Assembly (NCBI GenBank): GCA_003165615.1
Contig: PLWR01000545.1
Location: 189-6,108, forward strand
Length of the DNA stretch: 5,920 bases
Direction of reading: 5' to 3'
Source: Acidobacteriota bacterium
GTDB lineage: Bacteria; Acidobacteriota; Terriglobia; UBA7540
Notes under the pieces: generated by a model
The model's database searches: none
Seen by the model: the letters and a program-made list of their open reading frames with translations, nothing else
What the model was told of the DNA's origin: nothing
Program-made: the position numbers and the translations under genes
In this document: positions 1-5,227 of the stretch, in pieces
How the letters are laid out: each line of letters starts with the position of its first letter
How positions within the stretch are numbered: position 1 is the stretch's first letter

Positions 1-1409
1 TCGAGCGTGTCCGCGTCCGCGCGCAAGGAGGCGCTCGCGCACTGGGGGCACTGGGCGGGCGTTTGGCGCGCCACGATGACTTCACCGCAGGCGTCGCAGT
101 ACCATGCGGGAATGCGGTGTCCCCACCAGAGTTGCCGCGAAATGCACCAGTCGTAAATCCTATACATCCAGTCGAGATAAATCTTTTTATAGTTGTCGGG
201 GGTGACGCGCACCCGCCCGTCTTCCACGGCGCGAATGGCGGGCTCCGCCAGGGGCTGTGCTTTCAAGAACCACTGGGTGGAAAGGAGCGGTTCGATTACG
301 GTCTTGCAACGCTGGCACGTTCCCACGCTGAGGGGATAGTCTTCAATTTTTTCCAGCCACCCTTGCTCCTGCAGGCCCTTCACAACCGCCTCGCGCGCCT
401 TGTAGCGATCGAGTCCCTGGTAGGCTTGCCCGGCGTCGGCGGTCATGCGCGCGTGCTCATCAATCACCACCACGCGCGGCAGGTTGTGCCGCTGAGAAAT
501 GGCGTAGTCATTGGAATCGTGGGCGGGCGTCACCTTCACCGCGCCGGTGCCGAACTTGGGGTCTACAAAGTCGTCAGCGACAACCGGAATGACGCGCCCA
601 ACGAGCGGCAGAACCAGCTTGCGTCCAAGCGCCGCCCGGTAACGCTCGTCGGTGGGATTGACGGCCACGGCCGTATCCCCCAACATCGTTTCCGGCCGCG
701 TGGTGGCTACGGTCAAGTGGCCCTGGCCATCTTCAAAAGGATAGCGAATGTGCCACAGATGCCCGGGCCGATCTTCGTGCACCACTTCCAAATCGGAAAC
801 TGCCGTGCCGCAGCGCGGGCACCAGTTCACGATGTACTGCCCGCGATAGATCAGGCCTTCCTGGTAAAGACGGATGAATACTTCCTGCACGGAGCGCGTG
901 TACGCGGGGTCCATGGTGAAGCGGTCACGCGTCCAATCCACGGAGGCGCCCAGGCGTTCCATTTGGCGGCGAATGGTCCCGCCATTTTCTTCCTTCCACT
1001 TCCAGCATTGCTCGAGGAATTTCTCCCGGCCCATTTCGGTGCGCAAACGCTGACCTTCGCGCTGCCAGGCGCTCTTGGCCTGTGCGCCTTGCAGTTCGGG
1101 ACGCGCCGCGCGGCCCAACTCGCGCTCCACAATCATTTGCGTGGCAATGGCGGCATGGTCCGTGCCGGGCAGCCACAGCACGTTTTCGCCGCGCATGCGA
1201 TGCCAGCGCATCAGGATGTCGATTTCCGTGTGCTCCAGCATGTGTCCCATGTGGAGTGACCCGGTAATATTGGGGGGAGGAATCACCAGGCAGAAATGCG
1301 GGCGGCCGCTATCATCGGCGGGGCGATAGAGGTTCTGCGCGATCCATGACTGGGCCCAGCGGGGTTCGATACTTTCCGGCGAATAAACCTTGGGGATCTC
1401 GGTTTCCAA
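1..1409 (-). CDS. valS: Valyl-tRNA synthetase, N-terminal half (3' end runs off the window)
   Basis: Class I aminoacyl-tRNA synthetase that charges tRNA-Val in the cytoplasm and hydrolyses mischarged Thr-tRNA. About 469 residues are visible of the roughly 880-950 usual in bacteria; the KMSKS loop, anticodon-binding domain and C-terminal coiled coil lie beyond the left edge. Visible in order: the catalytic signature PPPNITGSLHMGHM (HIGH motif is HMGH at 53-56), GTDHAAIATQ at 82-91, a Cys pair in NWCPRCG (C197/C200), the CP1 editing-domain motif TTRPE (236-240), VKVTPAHD (291-298), a second Cys pair CQRC (365-368), and ISRQLWWGHRIPAW (423-436) followed by C438, C441, C454 and C457, probably zinc-binding. 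I chose the TTG at 1409-1407 because AGGAGAAGG precedes it at normal distance and the protein then begins like the family (ETEIPKVYSPESIEPRW). An in-frame TTG farther upstream lacks a ribosome site and would itself lie inside the promoter. The Gly normally found in GTDHAGIATQ is Ala here (A87). Identity is certain; the start is likely. Confidence 0.96.
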   Translation of the reverse strand, partial: METEIPKVYSPESIEPRWAQSWIAQNLYRPADDSGRPHFCLVIPPPNITGSLHMGHMLEHTEIDILMRWHRMRGENVLWLPGTDHAAIATQMIVERELGRAARPELQGAQAKSAWQREGQRLRTEMGREKFLEQCWKWKEENGGTIRRQMERLGASVDWTRDRFTMDPAYTRSVQEVFIRLYQEGLIYRGQYIVNWCPRCGTAVSDLEVVHEDRPGHLWHIRYPFEDGQGHLTVATTRPETMLGDTAVAVNPTDERYRAALGRKLVLPLVGRVIPVVADDFVDPKFGTGAVKVTPAHDSNDYAISQRHNLPRVVVIDEHARMTADAGQAYQGLDRYKAREAVVKGLQEQGWLEKIEDYPLSVGTCQRCKTVIEPLLSTQWFLKAQPLAEPAIRAVEDGRVRVTPDNYKKIYLDWMYRIYDWCISRQLWWGHRIPAWYCDACGEVIVARQTPAQCPQCASASLRADADTL

Positions 1410-1414
1410 AGGAA

Positions 1415-1423
1415 CCTTCTCCT
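1415..1423 (-). promoter_or_regulatory. Ribosome binding site of valS
   Basis: The minus strand reads AGGAGAAGG, with its last base 5 nt before the TTG at 1409. It decides the start: no ATG or GTG in the same frame lies between here and the promoter, and the reading frame upstream encodes no synthetase-like sequence. Confidence 0.75.
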
Positions 1424-1455
1424 GAATAAGTCCGGCAATAGATTGAAATCTAATT

Positions 1456-1484
1456 AATATACCGGGTGTTTGAAAGTGAGTCAA
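1456..1484 (-). promoter_or_regulatory. Sigma70-type promoter of valS
   Basis: On the minus strand, TTGACT (1484-1479) is separated by exactly 17 nt from TATATT (1461-1456). Both hexamers match the housekeeping consensus at 5 of 6 positions. The predicted transcript start is near 1449, giving a leader of about 40 nt before the TTG start of valS. That leader is too short to hold a T-box or similar tRNA-sensing riboswitch, so valS probably has constitutive transcription independent of the regulator gene upstream. Prediction from sequence only. Confidence 0.7.
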
Positions 1485-1510
1485 ACCATCGGTAGTGTCC
1501 CAATTTGAAC

Positions 1511-1586
1511 GTGGCGCCGCCGTCCTGGCGGCTCTATGGCCGCTGATAGCCGGCGCTACACCCGAGTACCAACCCATCGGCGGGTG
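1511..1586. repeat. Compound palindromic intergenic element (REP-like)
   Basis: Three hairpins lie almost end to end. Hairpin 1 (1516-1532) is GCCGCC, loop GTCCT, GGCGGC, a perfect 6-bp stem. Hairpin 2 (1539-1554) is GCCGCT, loop GAT, AGC-C-GGC, a 6-bp stem with one bulged C. Hairpin 3 (1559-1586) pairs CACCCG with CGGGTG across a 16-nt loop. In addition the outer arms GTGGCGCC (1511-1518) and GGCGCTAC (1552-1559) are inverted repeats matching at 7 of 8 positions and could enclose hairpins 1 and 2. No T-run follows on either strand, so this is not a classical intrinsic terminator. The layout is that of interspersed extragenic palindromes. Only one copy is in this window, so repetitiveness in the genome is inferred. 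Confidence 0.5.
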
Positions 1587-1588
1587 AG

Positions 1589-1762
1589 TCAGTATCCAAG
1601 GGCGCTCTGGCGCGCTGCGTAAGGGGGCTGGAAGAGAGGAAAGACCTGCCGTCTGTTTTTCCAAACTTTGATTTTCATTCCACGAGCCGCAGGGGGAATA
1701 TCCGCCTGCAACCGCAACCCCTCTGTGGCCGTACGAAAATCCGCGCTGGCCATGACTGCCAT
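1589..1762 (-). CDS. Doubtful small ORF (57 codons) overlapping the regulator stop
   Basis: The stop TAA of the response regulator (1764-1762) shares its last A with an ATG (1762-1760), forming TAATG, an arrangement typical of translational coupling. The frame then stays open for 57 codons to a TGA at 1591-1589, just outside the palindromic element. The product would be basic, beginning MAVMASADFRTATEGLRLQ and containing KIKVWKNRRQ. I recognise no family, transmembrane segment or signal peptide. There is no Shine-Dalgarno before the ATG, and the frame is short enough to be open by chance in GC-rich DNA. It may be a small coupled gene, a decayed extension of the regulator, or nothing. Confidence 0.2.
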   Translation of the reverse strand: MAVMASADFRTATEGLRLQADIPPAARGMKIKVWKNRRQVFPLFQPPYAARQSALGY

Positions 1763-3741
1763 TACGATCGGGGCTGGGGCGACCCGGTGCTGATTTCCGT
1801 AGCGATTTCGTCGGCAAGCCGCCTGGTGATTTCCTCCACAACTTCCGTGGACAAAGCGGGGGGTGCCATTCTCAACACCACTTTGTGGATGACGGAGTAA
1901 ATCAAGTCCCAGTTGAACGCCGGAAGAGGAGCAGCAGGTTCGGCGGCAGGCTCGGGCGGCGCCGCCTCCGGCGCGGCCTCAGCAACAGCGACCTGTGTCT
2001 CGACCGCTTCCGGTACGGCTTCAGGAGGAGCGCTTTCCGTGAGGATCGCCTGCGGCGTGGCTTCCAGTGGAGCGACTTGTGTCTCTACCGCCTCCGGTGC
2101 GGCCTCCGCAGGAGCGGGTTGCGCATCGACCATTTCCGGCGCGGGCTCCGGAGGAACGACTTGTGTCTCCACCACTTCGGGTGCGGCCTCCGCAAGAGCG
2201 GGTTGCGCATCGACCATTTCCGGTGCGGGCTCCGGAGGAACGACTTGTGTCTCCACCACTTCGGGTGCGGCCTCCGCAGGAGCGGCTTGCGCATCGACCA
2301 TTTCCGGTGCAGCTTCCGGAGGAGCGACTTGTGTCTCGGCAATTTCCGGCGCAGCTTCCGGCGGGGCGGCTTGCGTCTCGACCACTTCGGGTGCGGCCTC
2401 CGCAGGAGCCGCTTGTGCATCGACCATTTCCGGCGCGGCTTCAAGAGGAGCGCTTTCCATATAGACCACTTCCGGTGTGGTTTCAGGAGCAGCCGTTTCC
2501 ACATAGACTGCTTCCGGCGTTGTTTCCGCAGCAGCGGTTTCGGTCACTTCCGGTGCGGCTTCAGGAGGAGCAACTTCCGCGGTGGGGGCTTCCTGCGCAG
2601 GCGCGGAATAAACAACTTCCGGCATCTGCGAAGCAAAGTGGATTTGTCCAGCGGCGGCATCGTCCAAAGAAAAGCTATCGAGACTCGTGGCGGTCACAGA
2701 AGGAACGCTGTGGGGAGGCACAAAAAGCTGTTCCACCGGAACTTCGGGAGTAGCGGCATGAGCTTCGGGTTCGAGTTGGGGTTCCACGGCGGTGGCGCCG
2801 GCGGGTTCAGCGGCCGGCGGAGCAGAGACCGTCTCGTCTTTCCAGACCGGCTCCGCAATCTCCAGCGGAGCGCGGAAAATCATGGTGCGCGCTTCATAAC
2901 TGCTGCTGGGTGGCTCAGGGGCGGGCCCGGGCTCTTCTTCGATGAAGACCGGCTCTGGCGTGGATGCTTCCAACCCTTCCAGAAATGATGGAGCTCGCGG
3001 CGGGGAGAGAGGAGGTGGTGGCGCAAAGGGACTGGGAGCGGGCGGCGCCTCGAAGGCCAAAGGCGATTCCTCGGCATAGACAATCTGCGGCTCGGGAGCG
3101 GGTTGGTGATAGAACTCCGCCTCTGCTTGCGGCGCGGCGGACGGCACTGTCTCTGCGGCCGCAGGGGACTCGGGGGAATATACAGGCGCCGGTTCCGCAG
3201 TGGGCTCAGCGAATGCCACTCCCTCTGAGGCCTCGGAAAAATCCGCCGCAACGTGGTGCACTACCGTGGGTGCATCATCCGGCTCTTCCCTGAATGTGGC
3301 AAAGTCCTGCGTGGGCTCGCGTACCGGGGGCGGCGCCACGGGAGGCGCGGGAATGACGGTCGTCGCCGCTTCAAACTGGTCGGCAAATTTCACCACGATG
3401 GCAATTAATTCCTGCGCTTCAAAAGGTTTCTTAATGATGTCGTCAGCTCTTACTTCTGCGCCCCGGGCATTATCATAAGGCTCCATATCGCTGGCAACGA
3501 GCAGCACCGGGACCTGGGAAAGTTCCGGCGACTTCTTCACAAACTCGCAAACTTCGTAGCCATCTCTGCCCGGCATGGAGACATCGGCGAGAATGACAAC
3601 GGGACGCAGCACCGCCAATCGTTTGATGGCGGCCACCCCATTGGAAACGGTTTCAACCTCAAATCCTTCACCCTTCAGTATTCCGAGTGCTCTCTTCTGA
3701 ATGGTGGGGCTGTCGTCGGCAATCAGAACAATCCGAGCCAC
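1762..3741 (-). CDS. Response regulator with single receiver, long Pro/Ala/Glu repeat linker and C-terminal helical module
   Basis: 659 residues. Residues 1-123 form a complete CheY-type receiver: acidic pair D9/D10, phospho-acceptor D53 in LADVSMPGRDG, S84 at the switch Ser/Thr position and K105 in KKPF. Phosphorylation by a partner histidine kinase is therefore expected, but no kinase gene is in the window. Residues about 125-605 are almost entirely Pro, Ala, Glu and Val and should be disordered; 390-599 are 15 tandem 14-residue units. Residues 608-652 (from FNWDLIYSVIHKVV to RRLADEIATEIS) look like two amphipathic helices joined by a Pro turn. There is no DNA-binding, GGDEF or other enzymatic output domain, no signal peptide and no membrane segment. 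The start is GTG, with AGGAG 6 nt upstream, and gives a receiver of normal length. Known comparison: PopZ and some delta-proteobacterial receiver proteins also pair an acidic Pro-rich linker with a C-terminal helical module; a scaffold role is my inference. Confidence 0.88.
   Translation of the reverse strand: MARIVLIADDSPTIQKRALGILKGEGFEVETVSNGVAAIKRLAVLRPVVILADVSMPGRDGYEVCEFVKKSPELSQVPVLLVASDMEPYDNARGAEVRADDIIKKPFEAQELIAIVVKFADQFEAATTVIPAPPVAPPPVREPTQDFATFREEPDDAPTVVHHVAADFSEASEGVAFAEPTAEPAPVYSPESPAAAETVPSAAPQAEAEFYHQPAPEPQIVYAEESPLAFEAPPAPSPFAPPPPLSPPRAPSFLEGLEASTPEPVFIEEEPGPAPEPPSSSYEARTMIFRAPLEIAEPVWKDETVSAPPAAEPAGATAVEPQLEPEAHAATPEVPVEQLFVPPHSVPSVTATSLDSFSLDDAAAGQIHFASQMPEVVYSAPAQEAPTAEVAPPEAAPEVTETAAAETTPEAVYVETAAPETTPEVVYMESAPLEAAPEMVDAQAAPAEAAPEVVETQAAPPEAAPEIAETQVAPPEAAPEMVDAQAAPAEAAPEVVETQVVPPEPAPEMVDAQPALAEAAPEVVETQVVPPEPAPEMVDAQPAPAEAAPEAVETQVAPLEATPQAILTESAPPEAVPEAVETQVAVAEAAPEAAPPEPAAEPAAPLPAFNWDLIYSVIHKVVLRMAPPALSTEVVEEITRRLADEIATEISTGSPQPRS
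1945..2574 (-). repeat. In-frame tandem repeat, 15 x 42 bp, inside the response regulator
   Basis: The array encodes residues 390-599 as 15 consecutive units of exactly 14 residues with core (P/A)xEAAPExVxxQ. Two unit types largely alternate in the middle: one ending APEMVDAQ and one ending APEVVETQ, which creates an 84-bp super-period. The blocks 2121-2204 and 2205-2288 differ at only 3 of 84 positions, and the marker GCGCATCGAC (plus strand) recurs at 2121, 2205 and 2289, with a one-base variant at 2415, always at multiples of 42 bp. The outermost units are more diverged. The frame is kept throughout, showing selection for coding; the near-identity of the central copies points to recent expansion. 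Confidence 0.95.
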
Positions 3742-3747
3742 GGGATT

Positions 3748-3752
3748 CTCCT
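3748..3752 (-). promoter_or_regulatory. Ribosome binding site of the response regulator
   Basis: AGGAG on the minus strand, 6 nt before the GTG start (3741-3739). It supports GTG as the true start; the next in-frame Met lies inside the receiver domain and would remove the D9/D10 pair. Confidence 0.75.
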
Positions 3753-3782
3753 ATTGGTGTGCGCCAAACCTGATTTGTCTGA

Positions 3783-3811
3783 GAAATACCATGACCCCAC
3801 CGGGAAGTCAA
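3783..3811 (-). promoter_or_regulatory. Probable promoter of the response regulator
   Basis: On the minus strand, TTGACT (3811-3806, 5 of 6 consensus) is followed after 17 nt by TATTTC (3788-3783, only 3 of 6). The weak -10 is preceded by TGG, giving an extended -10 (TGnTATTTC), which can compensate. The predicted leader is about 35 nt. The -35 hexamer is identical to that of the valS promoter. If real, the regulator is transcribed independently of the bamD-like gene, consistent with the 190-bp gap between them. Confidence 0.45.
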
Positions 3812-3840
3812 GGCGCAACTGATGGGGAATCTTGAGTTTG

Positions 3841-3866
3841 CGCAGGCGTTCCGGGTGCAGCCTGCG
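3841..3866. other. Inverted repeat between the lipoprotein and regulator genes
   Basis: CGCAGGC (3841-3847) and GCCTGCG (3860-3866) form a perfect 7-bp stem with a 12-nt loop, 65 nt beyond the stop of the lipoprotein gene. No T-run follows on the minus strand, so it does not qualify as an intrinsic terminator. It could stabilise the 3' end of the upstream transcript, or be chance in GC-rich DNA. Confidence 0.3.
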
Positions 3867-3931
3867 GACAGTTGATTGGATCCTGCCCGCCTGACCCTGG
3901 CATTGTAAATTCCCCGCGTGGCAGCGACAAA

Positions 3932-5161
3932 CTAAAAGGGATCAACAACCTTCTTCAAAATATGAAAGCGGCTCTTCTTCTTGGCAGGAGCCGTGGATTT
4001 GGCAACGTCAGGCTGAGTCTTGGCCGGGGTACTCTCCTGGGCCTTTCCGCTGTCGCTCGTGGAAGTCGTGGTGGCCTCCGCAGGCTTGCCGGAATCTGAT
4101 TTCTTTTCGATCTCGGGCGTGGCCACGATCGCGGTAGTGGTGGTCGGCGCTGGAGGTTGCGTGGTCGCGGCCTCGATTCCATTGCCGGAAGCACCGATAT
4201 GCACAGGGCCGAAAAGTGTAGTGCTGGTGTCGGGAGCGGCCGATATCATGCCACTCATCCTGCTGAGCCAGTCGCGCTCCACGTGATGGCTTGCATCTGC
4301 TTGCGCACGTGCCAGCATGGCACGCGTGGGCCGCGGTATGGGCGCTTTCATTGCGGTCAATCGCTCTTTGGCCTGAGGAACCAGGGGGCTTAAAGGAAAG
4401 TCGGTAATGACGTGTGAGTAGAAAGGGATCGCATCTCGCCCTTTCCTTAAATGTTCCAGGCTCTGGCCCAAGTAATAGAGGGCGCCGTCACCCCCGCTGA
4501 AATTCGGGTACTTGTCGACAATCTCCTGGAAGCGTGATCGCGCCGCCAGATAGGCGCTGTGCTGGTAATAAAAATCCGCCGTGTAGAATCCTCCCTGCCC
4601 CAGCACCTCCTGCACTTGCCGCAAGCGCCCTTTGACGCGTGAGATCAGGGGGCTGTCGGGGTACTTCAAAAGGAATTCCTTGAATTCCGTCTCCGCCAAT
4701 AGCGCCTCCGTCTGGTCACGGTCGGCTTTTGCCATCAAGCGGAAATGCGCCATACCCACGTGGAACTGTGCTTCCGGCGCTTCCGGCGCGGTGGGGAAAA
4801 AGGTGATGAAGTCCTTGTATTCTGCTTCCGCCTGGGTGAATCCGGAAACTCCCCCCTCGGCGTAATAGGAATCCGCAATCGCCAGCTTGGCTTTGGAAAG
4901 ATACTCGCTGTCGGGGTAGGTGTTGATGAGGGTTTGCAGGGTCAGCCGTCCCACTTCGAACCGTGCGTGGGCAACTTCATGGGTCGCTTTCTGGTAAAGA
5001 ACCTTGTCCGGCTGTTCGCCGGGGCCAAATACCAATCCCGGGTCGGGGTGGTGCAGGCGATTAACCGCCGCGCAGCCGGGAAGGAAGGCGACGCCGAGCC
5101 CCAGCAGGCCGGCGATGACGAAGGCATTTCGAACCGTTATCTTTATGGGTCTGTTGAACAG
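3932..5161 (-). CDS. bamD: BamD-like TPR outer-membrane lipoprotein with extended C-terminal tail
   Basis: BamD (YfiO/ComL) is the periplasmic lipoprotein of the BAM complex that inserts beta-barrel proteins into the outer membrane. With the CTG start at 5161-5159 the product is 409 residues. Residues 3-12 are basic, 13-28 hydrophobic, and the lipobox is LPGC with C30 as lipidation site. Residues about 50-275 are TPR-like helical hairpins of BamD type, with recurring phrases such as NTYPDSEYLSKAKL, TFFPTAPEAPEA, KYPDSPLISRVKGRL and DFPLSPLVPQAKERL. About 305-392 is a Thr/Pro/Ala/Ser/Lys-rich linker, and the end (394-409) is basic-hydrophobic, KKKSRFHILKKVVDPF. E. coli BamD is about 245 residues; the excess is this tail. 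The only ATG, GTG or TTG in frame after the upstream stop (TGA 5176-5174) is TTG 5035, which would delete the lipobox. A 66-nt gap to the epimerase gene suggests one operon. Alternative: another TPR lipoprotein of the same fold. Family call strong, exact role in BAM inferred. Confidence 0.87.
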   Translation of the reverse strand: MFNRPIKITVRNAFVIAGLLGLGVAFLPGCAAVNRLHHPDPGLVFGPGEQPDKVLYQKATHEVAHARFEVGRLTLQTLINTYPDSEYLSKAKLAIADSYYAEGGVSGFTQAEAEYKDFITFFPTAPEAPEAQFHVGMAHFRLMAKADRDQTEALLAETEFKEFLLKYPDSPLISRVKGRLRQVQEVLGQGGFYTADFYYQHSAYLAARSRFQEIVDKYPNFSGGDGALYYLGQSLEHLRKGRDAIPFYSHVITDFPLSPLVPQAKERLTAMKAPIPRPTRAMLARAQADASHHVERDWLSRMSGMISAAPDTSTTLFGPVHIGASGNGIEAATTQPPAPTTTTAIVATPEIEKKSDSGKPAEATTTSTSDSGKAQESTPAKTQPDVAKSTAPAKKKSRFHILKKVVDPF

Positions 5162-5175
5162 AACTCTAGCTCCTC
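5159..5175 (-). promoter_or_regulatory. Ribosome binding site and CTG start of the BamD-like gene
   Basis: GAGGAG (5175-5170) lies 8 nt before CTG (5161-5159). The first bases of the site overlap an in-frame TGA (5176-5174), which rules out any start farther upstream. Between this TGA and the lipobox there is no ATG, GTG or TTG in frame, so CTG is the best-placed start for a complete lipoprotein signal peptide. Confidence 0.6.
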
Positions 5176-5227
5176 AAGGGAATCAAAATCTGGAAACTTG
5201 GCGCAAAAATACCGCCCCATGCAGGCT

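Noticed and set aside
63..1259. 398-codon open frame on the plus strand
   Set aside because: It lies entirely opposite valS, whose minus-strand frame shows every family motif; the plus-strand product is a low-complexity His/Ala/Arg-rich shadow caused by GC-rich codon use.
1410..1761. T-box or other riboswitch upstream of valS
   Set aside because: The predicted leader is only about 40 nt and I see no T-box or antiterminator sequence; the hairpins present lie upstream of the promoter.
2085..2504. 139-codon minus-strand frame with Lys/Arg-rich repeats (HRKWSMRNPLLRRP-like)
   Set aside because: Shifted-frame reading of the same array inside the response regulator; no ribosome site and no family resemblance.
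1945..2574. CRISPR-like array because of regularly spaced identical segments
   Set aside because: Repeats are contiguous, without unique spacers, and stay in frame with a conserved protein pattern; this is a coding tandem repeat.
1885..2988. 367-codon plus-strand frame with a striking periodic pattern (RRSGLRIDHF-like units)
   Set aside because: The periodicity is the antisense reading of the 42-bp repeat array of the response regulator. A 42-bp unit keeps all six frames open and periodic, so the pattern is not independent evidence of a repeat protein.
4942..5127. 61-codon minus-strand frame starting ATG within the lipoprotein signal region
   Set aside because: Out of frame with the BamD-like protein and without family resemblance; the signal peptide and lipobox are in the frame beginning at CTG 5161.
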